In this document: piece after piece, positions 16,610-24,381 of the stretch
Position numbering within the stretch: position 1 is the stretch's first letter
Layout of the letters: every line of letters begins with the position of its first letter
Source: Oceaniferula flava
GTDB lineage: Bacteria; Verrucomicrobiota; Verrucomicrobiia; Verrucomicrobiales; Akkermansiaceae
NCBI RefSeq assembly: GCF_016811075.1
Contig: NZ_JAFBGL010000008.1
Span: forward strand, 62,001-126,000
Direction: 5' to 3'
DNA length: 64,000 nt
Program-made: the position numbers and the translations under genes
The notes under the pieces: model-generated
Seen by the model: the letters and a program-made list of their open reading frames with translations, nothing else
Database searches by the model: none
Told to the model about the DNA's origin: nothing

Positions 16610-17566
16610 TTATGGAAGTTTGGGCACGATGATGAATTCACGTTTGTGGGCCGATTGGATATAGCCTTGGGCAGCCCAGGCATCGTAAGCGGCCCAACCT
16701 TGGGGGATCAGCTGACTGGTTCGGCCAAAGCGGTCGGCACTGCCGAGCACCACCACGATCAGATCACGCTTGCGAATTTGCGACCGCGTGGCATCGAGTT
16801 TGGTTACTACGGGAGAACGGTGGGAATTGGTAGCCAGACACTGGCCCGCGGCGGTGGTTAGTCCGGTTTTGATCCCGTTCACGCCTTGTTTACCGAGCAG
16901 CGTGTTGGTGTTGGCCACTTCGTAGGACAGATGACGTCCGTCTGATTTGGTCACCGAGATCTGGCGGGTCTTCTGTTTCACGTAAAATTGGAAACCGGTA
17001 TCGCGCATGGCGTAGACACAGAGCCGGGCAATGTCCGCGGCGGATGAGTAAGCGCGCTGACGCGGCAGCTCCAAGCCGTGTGGATTGGCAAAACGGGTGC
17101 GTTTCATCTCGAGAGCCTTGGCCAGCTGATTCATCTCGGCGACAAAAGCCTGTTGGGGGTCGCCAGTGCGCCGACGGTGTGCGAGCAGCGCCCGGCCCAC
17201 ATGATCGGCAATGGTCATCGCGGCCACGTTATCGGAGCCAAGCAATGCGGAGTATGCCGCATCTCTCAGGGAAATCCGATCTCCGGGTGCCAGCCCCATC
17301 GGATTGGCTCCGCCGGGTGCCATGGCGCTGTTGGGCACCACCGCGAGGGTGGCCAGGCTGGCATTGGATGCTTCCGCCCAATCGAGCAGGACCTTGGCCG
17401 TGGCTATTTTGGTCAGACTGGCAACGGGACGCTTGGCTTCCGAGTTATGCGCGAGAAGCACCCGACCACTGTGCGCCTCCATCACAAGGTAGCTTTCTGC
17501 CGCGCTGAGCAAAGATGTCGCCATCGCGGCGAATCCGAGGATGAGAAGGTGCAAATGCTTGATCAT
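16610..17566 (-). CDS. D-alanyl-D-alanine carboxypeptidase, peptidase S11
   Basis: 318 aa from the ATG at 17566 (MIKHLHLLILGFAAMATSLLSAAES, a signal peptide); a GTG four codons upstream is possible. The three penicillin-binding motifs are in order: SLTK (in PVASLTKIATAKVLL, near residue 50), SDN (LLGSDNVAAM, near residue 110) and KTG (NGIKTGLTTAAGQCLA, near residue 235). The enzyme trims the last D-alanine from peptidoglycan pentapeptides in the periplasm. It ends shortly after the catalytic domain and lacks the C-terminal amphipathic anchor of PBP5, so it is probably soluble. Removing D-alanine controls substrate for the L,D-transpeptidases encoded at 40.7-45.5 kb. Confidence 0.9.
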   Translation of the reverse strand: MIKHLHLLILGFAAMATSLLSAAESYLVMEAHSGRVLLAHNSEAKRPVASLTKIATAKVLLDWAEASNASLATLAVVPNSAMAPGGANPMGLAPGDRISLRDAAYSALLGSDNVAAMTIADHVGRALLAHRRRTGDPQQAFVAEMNQLAKALEMKRTRFANPHGLELPRQRAYSSAADIARLCVYAMRDTGFQFYVKQKTRQISVTKSDGRHLSYEVANTNTLLGKQGVNGIKTGLTTAAGQCLATNSHRSPVVTKLDATRSQIRKRDLIVVVLGSADRFGRTSQLIPQGWAAYDAWAAQGYIQSAHKREFIIVPKLP

Positions 17567-17988
17567 AGAATGGTTCACTGGTCGTTCGGGGGGCGACTCT
17601 ACCTAAGTCTTTACATCTGACAATAGCGGAATCTGTCCTTGTCATTTCGGCTTTCGCGACTAGGTTCCCTGCGGCAGCCACCTTATTTTATCATTCCCTA
17701 TGGAGATGCACGCGTATCCGCTTCTGCCCCTCGGAAGCTCCCGCCCGTCAACCGCTCGGTTGACTCCTGGGACTTGTGGGCAACGTGCCTCTTTCCCCGC
17801 CCCGAACAGTCTATTTGAAGTGACGGCGGCGGATTTGGAATCTGCTATCAGGTGGCCTGACTCACAGCTCCGCGCCCAGGGCGCAGCAATACCCGCGGAT
17901 CAGACCGCACCATCCATGCTCAACATGATGGCGAACACCATTGCCAGCCTGCCGGCGCGCTTATCAAAACCATCAACGACTTATTATA
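17567..17988. other. Intergenic region upstream of the RRM gene
   Basis: Divergent 420-bp region between the D,D-carboxypeptidase and the RRM gene. It must hold promoters for both directions. I see no clear hairpin, riboswitch or conserved gene. An open frame at 17700-18065 overlaps the RRM start in another frame and lacks protein character. The distance suggests a long untranslated leader for the RRM gene. Confidence 0.4.
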
Positions 17989-18801
17989 ATGTCTCAAGAA
18001 AACAACACCAAGCCCCGCAACGAAGGGGGGCAAGGCCGCCAGGGCGGTCAAAACCCAAATCGTAACAGAAATCGCAACAGAAATCGTAACCGTAACCGGA
18101 ATCGTAATAACAACGGCGACAACTCAAATAATCGTGGCGGCAACCAAGGCCAGCGCAGCAACCGTCCGCAGGGACAGAAAAAATCGGGCGGCCAGCAAGG
18201 ACGCCAAAGTGGAGGTGGTCAACGCCGCCGCACACCAAAACCAGTGCCACTGACGCTCTGGGAGAAAATCCTCAAATTCTTCGGTCTCTACAAGGCTCCG
18301 ACCCGTCCACCACGTCGTCAATCGACCGCCACACCTGCCCCTGAGAAAAAGGCAGCCAAGAACAACACCCGCGACGCCCGCAATAAAAACGGTAAGGGGG
18401 CGAAACCCAAAGGTCCAATCCCAGCCAAACCAGTCGAGGGTGATTTCCCAGTGGAAACTCCTCGCCTCTACCTCGGCAACCTCTCCTACGATGCTACCGA
18501 ACACGACCTCGAGGATCTCTTCAAGGGCGTCGGCACCGTGCGTAAGGTGGAAATTGTCTACAACCGTCACACTCACCGCTCCAAAGGCTACGGCTTCTTG
18601 GAAATGCTCAGCGTGGACGAGGCCAAGCGCGCCGTCGAGGTGCTGCACGACCAACCGTTCATGGGCCGCGTGCTCGTGGTCAACGGAGCCAATTCAAAAC
18701 CCAAGCCTAAGAACGACCAACCACGCTCACCAAAATCAGACGCCGCCCCCGCTGAATCCAGCGACGAGCCGGTAAAATCTGACAGCGAAGCTGCCGAGTA
18801 A
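17989..18801 (+). CDS. RRM RNA-binding protein with Asn-Arg repeat
   Basis: 270 aa from the ATG at 17989 (MSQENNTKPRNEGG). The first 150 residues are low-complexity: a Gly/Gln/Asn/Arg-rich start, eight Asn-Arg dipeptides (residues 24-39), and Arg/Gly/Lys-rich stretches, interrupted by one amphipathic segment (TLWEKILKFFGLYKA). Residues 155-235 form one RRM with RNP2 LYLGNL and RNP1 KGYGFLEM. The C-terminus is acidic. Single-RRM proteins in bacteria bind RNA, often under cold or stress, and are best known from cyanobacteria. The disordered basic N-terminus is unusual and is the main oddity. The eight Asn-Arg units use different synonymous codons, so the repeat is selected at protein level. A strong terminator follows. 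Confidence 0.85.
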   Translation: MSQENNTKPRNEGGQGRQGGQNPNRNRNRNRNRNRNRNRNNNGDNSNNRGGNQGQRSNRPQGQKKSGGQQGRQSGGGQRRRTPKPVPLTLWEKILKFFGLYKAPTRPPRRQSTATPAPEKKAAKNNTRDARNKNGKGAKPKGPIPAKPVEGDFPVETPRLYLGNLSYDATEHDLEDLFKGVGTVRKVEIVYNRHTHRSKGYGFLEMLSVDEAKRAVEVLHDQPFMGRVLVVNGANSKPKPKNDQPRSPKSDAAPAESSDEPVKSDSEAAE

Positions 18802-18824
18802 TCGCTCCAAGCTCACACTTCTTC

Positions 18825-18863
18825 AAAAACCCGCTTGCGAGTCACCCTCCAAGCGGGTTTTTT
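18825..18863 (+). terminator. Intrinsic terminator of the RRM gene, abutting miaA
   Basis: AAAACCCGCTTG (18826-18837) pairs with CAAGCGGGTTTT (18850-18861) around a 12-base loop, and the T run continues to 18863. The proposed GTG start of miaA is at 18866, three bases after the T run, so the hairpin occupies the place of its ribosome binding site. Confidence 0.85.
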
Positions 18864-18865
18864 GG

Positions 18866-19792
18866 GTGCCCATCCCATCCTCATTCATCATTCCTGATCC
18901 CATCTACATCTGCGGCCCCACCGCTTCTGGCAAATCGGCCTTCGCCATCGAACTCGCCCAGCGACTCGATGGTGAGATCGTCAATGCCGATGCCTACCAA
19001 CTCTACCGGGGACTGGAAATCATCTCCGCCGCCCCGGATGCCGCTGAACTCAGTCAGGCCGTGCACCATCTTTACGGCGTGCTCGATCCCTCGGAGACCT
19101 GCGATGCCATGCGCTACCGCGAGATGGCCCTGCCGGTGATCGCTGACATCCAGTCGCGGGAGAAAGTGCCCATCGTAACCGGTGGCTCAGGCATGTATCT
19201 CAAGTTTCTCACCCACGGCCCCTCCCCAGTGCCCTCTGGAGACGAGTTACTTCGGGCCGAATTGGATAAGGAGTCGGATGCCGAACTGGTCAGGCGACTC
19301 AGCGAGCTCGACCCCGAAGGCGCCGCGATGACCAATTTGAAAAACCGCCGCTATGTGATCCGGGCCCTGGAAATCTGCCTGCTCTCGGGGCGGAAGATGT
19401 CCGAGGTGAAAAGCGATTGGAAAAAGGCAGGTGAAGCCATCGAAAAAGACCTCCGTGGTGCCTACCTCCTCTGGGACCGTGAAACCCTTCGCCAGCGGAT
19501 CAACCGCCGTGCGGAGATCATGTTAGACAGCGGAGCCATCGAAGAAGTTGCCGCACTCATCGACACCTCTATCACCTGTGAAAAAGCCATCGGAGTGCCA
19601 CAGATCCGCTCCTACTTGGCAGGCGACTTGAGCCGCGACGAGTGCGCCGAACGCATCGCCGCCGCCACCCGACAATATGCCAAACGACAACGCACCTGGT
19701 TCGGTAAAGAAAGCTGGCTAACAGAGTGTCAGGTTGACGCGTCTGATCCGATCAGTCGCGTGGTCGATCGCTTTTGTGAAAGCTCCATCTAG
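18866..19792 (+). CDS. miaA: tRNA dimethylallyltransferase MiaA
   Basis: 308 aa. It adds a dimethylallyl group to A37 of tRNAs that read UNN codons. Motifs: P-loop GPTASGKSAFAIELA near residue 18, the DMAPP/tRNA-binding region VNADAYQLYRG, IVTGGSGMYLKFLTHG near 110, and KNRRYVIRALEICLLSG near 155. The tRNA-binding end has TRQYAKRQRTWF. In most homologues the motif reads DSxQvYrg; here D-A-Y-Q-L-Y is a slight variant. The only start before the P-loop is a GTG at 18866, immediately behind the upstream terminator hairpin, with no room for a Shine-Dalgarno sequence outside the hairpin. Confidence 0.93.
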   Translation: MPIPSSFIIPDPIYICGPTASGKSAFAIELAQRLDGEIVNADAYQLYRGLEIISAAPDAAELSQAVHHLYGVLDPSETCDAMRYREMALPVIADIQSREKVPIVTGGSGMYLKFLTHGPSPVPSGDELLRAELDKESDAELVRRLSELDPEGAAMTNLKNRRYVIRALEICLLSGRKMSEVKSDWKKAGEAIEKDLRGAYLLWDRETLRQRINRRAEIMLDSGAIEEVAALIDTSITCEKAIGVPQIRSYLAGDLSRDECAERIAAATRQYAKRQRTWFGKESWLTECQVDASDPISRVVDRFCESSI

Positions 19793-19879
19793 ATGGTCAA
19801 TTTCCCTCATGTTGCGGCAAATTTCGTATCGGCGCCATTCAGGTTGATCTAACGGTTTCTAATCAGTTGATTGGCGACT

Positions 19880-20476
19880 ATGAAATTCAAAGCCAGCCAT
19901 TTGGGCACAGCAGCCCTTATCTCCTTCTCCCTGTCTAGCCATGCCGCTACGGTCATTGACAACGTCGACGCCGGTTTCACCGACCATGAAGCCAACGGAT
20001 ACGAACAAACAACCACCGCAGGAAAAGGCTTCAACGGTAGCGTTATCGTCAGCCCTTTTGTCATCGATGCACCTAATACCTATCTGTCATGGACCTTCAC
20101 CGGCCTCGACACGACGCAGGTGTATGATGTCGCAGCCACTTGGAACTTGGTCTACCCCGGCGGCAACCATACCGCCGCGGCGAACTATCAGATCATTGGC
20201 AGCACCAGCATCGATGTTACGGTCTCGCATAAACTGGCCTCTACCGACGACTACGTGGAAGCCGACGAGAACAACGAAGATTTCAATTTCGAAATCCTCG
20301 GTCAGGTCATGCCCGATGCCAATGGCACGATTGTGCTCGAACTGCGCGATGAAGACGGTCTCGGCCTGGAAAGCCCTGTGGCGGACGCCGCCCTTGTGAA
20401 CGCTGTCCCAGAACCTTCTTCTGCGCTCCTGCTTGTTGCTGGAGGGCTCTTGGCCATCGGCCGCCGCAAGCGCTAG
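19880..20476 (+). CDS. PEP-CTERM-anchored exported protein
   Basis: 198 aa from the ATG at 19880. An N-terminal signal peptide (MKFKASHLGTAALISFSLSSHA) precedes a beta-rich extracellular part. The C-terminus is a PEP-CTERM sorting tail: VPEPSSALLLVAGGLLAIGRRKR, with Pro-Glu-Pro, a hydrophobic helix and basic end. Such proteins are cut and processed by an exosortase at the inner membrane and are often linked to exopolysaccharide or biofilm. The middle (TWTFTGLDTTQVYDVAATW-type strands) looks like a carbohydrate-binding-type beta sandwich, but I cannot name it. A hairpin follows the stop codon. The exosortase itself must lie elsewhere in the genome. Confidence 0.85.
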   Translation: MKFKASHLGTAALISFSLSSHAATVIDNVDAGFTDHEANGYEQTTTAGKGFNGSVIVSPFVIDAPNTYLSWTFTGLDTTQVYDVAATWNLVYPGGNHTAAANYQIIGSTSIDVTVSHKLASTDDYVEADENNEDFNFEILGQVMPDANGTIVLELRDEDGLGLESPVADAALVNAVPEPSSALLLVAGGLLAIGRRKR

Positions 20477-20495
20477 TCTCAACGTTTCTGAGACT
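20475..20495 (+). terminator. Small hairpin after the PEP-CTERM gene
   Basis: AGTCTCA (20475-20481) pairs perfectly with TGAGACT (20489-20495) around a seven-base loop, beginning within the stop codon. A T-rich stretch (TTTCTTTC) follows after five bases. It is a weak terminator or 3' end stabiliser. Confidence 0.5.
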
Positions 20496-20519
20496 ATAAA
20501 TTTCTTTCGATCTTATAGT

Positions 20520-20577
20520 GGTTCCATCCTCCCTGCTTTGCTAGAAAACAGGGGTGGATGGAACCCTTTTATTTTTT
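20520..20577 (+). terminator. Strong intrinsic terminator overlapping the lemA start
   Basis: GGTTCCATCC (20520-20529) pairs with GGATGGAACC (20556-20565). The stem is extended inward by CCCTG/CAGGG, and the T-rich run CTTTTATTTTTT follows. The candidate GTG start of lemA (20554) lies inside the 3' arm. Confidence 0.8.
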
Positions 20578-21111
20578 GTCGTTTGCTTGGCTGCCGGATT
20601 GCTTGTCCTGGCACTGATATACAATGGCCATATCAATCGCCGCAACGCGGTGGATTACGCCTACGCCAGTATCGATGTGCAGCTGAAAAAACGTTGGGAC
20701 CTGGTGCCTAACCTAGTGAGCTCGGTCAAAGCCTTCGCTCGGCATGAACGCGATCTGTTCGCGGACATTATCCAAGCTCGCCATGCGGCGGTCAGCAGTC
20801 ATGACGCCTCCGCTCAGCGCTTCGCTCACGAGGCACAACTCGATACCCAACTGCCCCGCTTGGTCGCCGTGGCCGAGAGCTATCCGGAACTGAAATCCGA
20901 TAAAGCATTTCTCAATCTTCAGCGCAATCTCACCGAGATTGAAGCTCAGATCGCAGCGGCTCGACGCGCCTACAATGCCTCGGTGATGGATTACAACAAC
21001 GGAGTCGATATGTTCCCATCCAGTTTGGTCGCTGGCTTGTTCGGCTTTCAACGTCGCGAACATTTCATCACCGCGCCTGCCGAACGGTCCGCGCAATCAA
21101 TCCATGTCTGA
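20554..21111 (+). CDS. lemA: LemA family membrane-associated protein
   Basis: 185 aa. A transmembrane helix (LLFFVVCLAAGLLVLALIYNG) is followed by the LemA domain: RRNAVDYAYASIDVQLKKRWDLVPNLVSSVKAF near residue 30, and the end of the domain NASVMDYNNGVDMFPSSLVAGLFGF near 150. LemA proteins are membrane-anchored with a helical extracytoplasmic or cytoplasmic bundle; their exact function is not settled. The best start in frame is GTG at 20554, which lies inside a terminator-like hairpin; TTG at 20587 would shorten the helix and also avoid the stem. It overlaps the downstream DUF3137 gene by 8 bases, a frequent pairing, so the two products probably work together. Confidence 0.88.
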   Translation: MDGTLLFFVVCLAAGLLVLALIYNGHINRRNAVDYAYASIDVQLKKRWDLVPNLVSSVKAFARHERDLFADIIQARHAAVSSHDASAQRFAHEAQLDTQLPRLVAVAESYPELKSDKAFLNLQRNLTEIEAQIAAARRAYNASVMDYNNGVDMFPSSLVAGLFGFQRREHFITAPAERSAQSIHV

Positions 21112-22144
21112 AAGCCCCCCACCTATTAACCGACTGCAACAACTCCCTGCCGATGCCCGGGTGTTGGCGGACGCGCTGGCGCCTGTGCTAACATCTCTCG
21201 AACAGGACAGACAAAAGAGGCTGGCACGTATCCGCCGAGGACACATACGCATCGTCATGGTGGCACTGATCGCTGTGGCCGTCAGTCTGCTGACTCTTGT
21301 GGTGTCGAAGCAAGTCGCCAGCTCCCCTCATAGCGATCTCAGCATCCTCGCATTCTTCCCTCTCGTTGCAGGATTGATCTATGGCTATATCGTCTACTTG
21401 CAGTTCATCTCCGGACATGCCAAGCGCTACAATGCGACTTACAAGGAACAAGTCATCGGAGGCCTAACACAACTTTTACAACCGAGGGTCAACTACGCAC
21501 CGACACGTGGCATTTCCCAAATTGGCTTTGAAAATACCGGACTCTATGCGAGGAGGATCGATCGCTATCGCTGCGAAGACCTTTTTTTCGGCCACGTTGA
21601 CAAAACGGAAATCTCTTTTTCAGAAATTCATGCGGAAGAAAAAAAACAGAGCACCAACAGCAAGGGGCACACCCAAACGAGCTGGCATACAATTTTTCAA
21701 GGGCTGATCTTCATCGCCGATTTCAACAAAGACTTTCAAAGCTGGGTCACGATCAAACCGGACTTCGCAGAGAGCACCTTCGGGTGGTTAGGCCGAAAAG
21801 TGCAAAATTTAAACTCCGACTTGGTGCGCTTGGAAAACCCGGACTTCGAACGCGCCTTTGTGGTCCACGGTGGTGACCAAGTGGAGGCGCGCTACATCCT
21901 CACTCCCGATATGCAGGAGCGACTACTCAAGTTGAGACAGGCCTACGGCGTAGATATCCGCTTGGCGCTGCACGAGTCCAAGCTGCACCTCACCGTGCCC
22001 AAGTCCGAGAACTGGTTTGAGCCGAAGATGAACCTAGCCGCTGGCAATCTCTCGCAGATGCAGACTTTTGCGAATCAAATGAGCTGGATCTATGGTATCG
22101 TTCATATGTTAGATTTAAACACGCGCATCTGGACTAAGGACTGA
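21104..22144 (+). CDS. DUF3137 membrane protein
   Basis: 346 aa. Two transmembrane helices at about residues 48-68 and 78-100 (IVMVALIAVAVSLLTLVVS; LAFFPLVAGLIYGYIVYLQF) are followed by a large soluble domain. The segment YNATYKEQVIGGLTQLLQPRVNYAPTRGI begins the domain, and TGLYARRIDRYRCEDLFFG follows near residue 150. This is the layout of DUF3137 proteins, which commonly follow lemA genes, as here (8-base overlap). Function is unknown; a role with LemA at the membrane is inferred from the pairing. It is convergent with the exopolysaccharide locus, with a two-base gap between stop codons. Confidence 0.8.
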   Translation: MSESPPPINRLQQLPADARVLADALAPVLTSLEQDRQKRLARIRRGHIRIVMVALIAVAVSLLTLVVSKQVASSPHSDLSILAFFPLVAGLIYGYIVYLQFISGHAKRYNATYKEQVIGGLTQLLQPRVNYAPTRGISQIGFENTGLYARRIDRYRCEDLFFGHVDKTEISFSEIHAEEKKQSTNSKGHTQTSWHTIFQGLIFIADFNKDFQSWVTIKPDFAESTFGWLGRKVQNLNSDLVRLENPDFERAFVVHGGDQVEARYILTPDMQERLLKLRQAYGVDIRLALHESKLHLTVPKSENWFEPKMNLAAGNLSQMQTFANQMSWIYGIVHMLDLNTRIWTKD

Positions 22145-22146
22145 AT

Positions 22147-24381
22147 CTAACCTTCGATCAGAAATTCCCCCGTCACCGTGCACGCTGGCAGAATCCGCTG
22201 GAAGCGTTTTTGCTGTTCGCTGTGATGGTAATCTTCGCTGCTGTTTCGGACCAAGACGATGTTTGAAGCAAAGCCGGAAAGTATCGCTAGCTCCGACTCG
22301 GCCGAAACCAGTGGCGCATCGAGAATCAGTAAATCGACACAGTGATGGGCGTTGGTCAAGGTTTCCAGACAGAGGCTGGGAATGCGCTTCCAGGCATCAT
22401 CCGTGACAAAGAACAGACCTTGCTGCTCGGTATGGAATGGTGCCAGGAGCTCATCGGCGGTTTTTTGCAGTGCTCCATCTCGGTATTGTGTTTGCTCGGG
22501 CGACATCGATGGAGTGAGCTTCTCGCTACTCACTAACAAAGTGCGCAGACCACGCCGACTCGCTGCCAGCGCAAGTGCTGCCGCAGAGAGTGTTTTAGCG
22601 GGGTTGTAATGATTACTTGTTAGAATCAGCCCGCGTGCTTGGTTAGGCTCGCTGATGAGACGTGTCAGATAAGCATTCAGCTCCACTCCGGATCTTACAG
22701 CCGGGTCGCTGGCGTGCCTTACCCAATCGCGCGACTGGCTGGCGTCACCTCGTGGGAAGGTGACCAAGGTCGGATAGTTCAAGGCTTCGGACGTCTGATT
22801 GCTTTGAGGGAAGCTTGGCAAGGCATGGTGAGAGTTGGGAGCCATGGCAGGCACCTGTTCAGCCGTCTGCTCGATGGCAGGAGCCTCCTCTTCCGTGGTC
22901 GCTGGCTGAGCCAGTTCGATCACACGTTTCCCCAATCCGAGTGTTAGCGGAATTCCGAAGAAACAACCACCGAATGCCACCAGTCCCAAAACTGCTGAGA
23001 GTGGTTTACGAGGGAAAATAGGATCACGTTGCGGTAGCGCTTGTTCGGTGATGCGGACACGATCGACACCACTGAACTGCAGCGCAATATCAGCCTCGTT
23101 TTTCTGGCGGATCAGGCTGTTGTAGAGCTCACGCCCCGACTTCAGCTGTTCTTCCTTGAGCTCTTGCCCCACCGATTTGTTTCCTGCGAGAGTCAGTTCG
23201 TTTTTGGCAACTTTGACTTTCGTTTCCAGACTGACCACCTTGCTTGTGCTCGTCTTAAGTTGACGTTGCAGCGACCCCACCATCTGACCGACCAGCTTTT
23301 GCAGGTTTTCCAGGGCATCCTGCTCCTTATTCACTGCGACAATCATACGCGGGTGCATTTTACCAAAATCGATCGATAAGGTGCCGACTTCACTACGCGC
23401 TTCATTCAGCTCAGCATAGGCCTCAGCGAGCACAGCGTTTTCGGCGAGCAAAGGCACCTTGAGTAGGTCCTCAGGGTCTTTCCCTGCGGAGTCGATGATG
23501 TCTAACGTTTCAGCTATTTTTTCACGATTCAACTTCGCCTCTACCAGTTGAGTATTGAGGTTATTCACCTGATTGGCAGCGAATTCAGAATCAGCCTGAC
23601 CGGCACTGATTCCCTCTTTTTCTCTAAACGCAAGCAATTCAGCTTCGAGTTGCTTGACGCGCACGAGAAGGTCACTGGCTTTTGATTGCAGGAAATCAGC
23701 TACTTTACGGGTGTTCTCCATTTCTTCTTGTCGGGTGTAGTCACAGAAATGCGCCACGTAGGCATTTGCTAATTCCGCGGCAAGTTGATTGTCCTGACTC
23801 TTTGCCGTCACCGAAACCATGTGGGAATCTTTTAAGACCTCGATAGCGATCTGTTTGCTAACGCGATCAAGGAAGATAGCTTGATCGTTCAGTCCCTGCT
23901 CACTTTCACTTCTCACACCGATGATTCGGTCGCGTAGGTGATCATCCACAGCTCCGAAAAAGCTGAGTCTGAATTTATCCGAGCTGATCTCATTCTTCAA
24001 ATTATTGACCAACTGCGGTAGAGTGTATTCCGACTGCTCTTCGGGTCGGATCGTTTCCAAGTTCAGCTGTTTGCCATTCCCCTGATTCAACAGAACGATG
24101 GAGGTCGACTCAAAAACCGGAGTGCGTGTTTGCACAAAGGTGTAGAGACCAACGCCTAACAGAAGACCGACGATTGCAGCTACGATTCCATATTTGCGAA
24201 CGTAACTGAACAGTTCCTCAACACTAAAGACGGCTCGTTTGACTTCACGGTGACCCGCGAGTCCTGGCCCCTGCATGGAAGGCGTCTGGATCGCATAACG
24301 CTCATCATTGGTTGACAGCGCGTTATTCTGATTTCCAACCAAAACGACTTGGTCAGAGGCTGATGAGTGTGAATTATTCAT
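22147..24381 (-). CDS. Wzz-type chain-length protein with degenerate BY-kinase domain
   Basis: 744 aa from the ATG at 24381 (MNNSHSSASDQVV). Residues 55-90 contain a cytoplasmic stretch and the first transmembrane helix (YGIVAAIVGLLLGVGLYTFVQ). Residues 95-440 form the Wzz domain and long coiled coil, ending with a second helix near 460 (PLSAVLGLVAFGGCFFGIPL). The C-terminal 180 residues align in layout with a bacterial tyrosine kinase, but the Walker A motif is degraded (TSNHYNPAKTLS instead of G-x-G-K-S/T), the Walker A' Asp is lost, and no Tyr-rich tail follows. Walker B (LLILDAPLV) remains. It likely sets polysaccharide chain length without kinase activity. It is the last gene of the locus. 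Confidence 0.85.
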   Translation of the reverse strand: MNNSHSSASDQVVLVGNQNNALSTNDERYAIQTPSMQGPGLAGHREVKRAVFSVEELFSYVRKYGIVAAIVGLLLGVGLYTFVQTRTPVFESTSIVLLNQGNGKQLNLETIRPEEQSEYTLPQLVNNLKNEISSDKFRLSFFGAVDDHLRDRIIGVRSESEQGLNDQAIFLDRVSKQIAIEVLKDSHMVSVTAKSQDNQLAAELANAYVAHFCDYTRQEEMENTRKVADFLQSKASDLLVRVKQLEAELLAFREKEGISAGQADSEFAANQVNNLNTQLVEAKLNREKIAETLDIIDSAGKDPEDLLKVPLLAENAVLAEAYAELNEARSEVGTLSIDFGKMHPRMIVAVNKEQDALENLQKLVGQMVGSLQRQLKTSTSKVVSLETKVKVAKNELTLAGNKSVGQELKEEQLKSGRELYNSLIRQKNEADIALQFSGVDRVRITEQALPQRDPIFPRKPLSAVLGLVAFGGCFFGIPLTLGLGKRVIELAQPATTEEEAPAIEQTAEQVPAMAPNSHHALPSFPQSNQTSEALNYPTLVTFPRGDASQSRDWVRHASDPAVRSGVELNAYLTRLISEPNQARGLILTSNHYNPAKTLSAAALALAASRRGLRTLLVSSEKLTPSMSPEQTQYRDGALQKTADELLAPFHTEQQGLFFVTDDAWKRIPSLCLETLTNAHHCVDLLILDAPLVSAESELAILSGFASNIVLVRNSSEDYHHSEQQKRFQRILPACTVTGEFLIEG

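Noticed and set aside
17985-17990. TATAAT sequence at the RRM start codon
   Set aside because: It overlaps the ATG itself and has no -35 partner at a useful distance, so it is probably chance.
17700-18065. Open frame upstream of the RRM gene
   Set aside because: It overlaps the RRM start in another frame and shows no recognisable motif.
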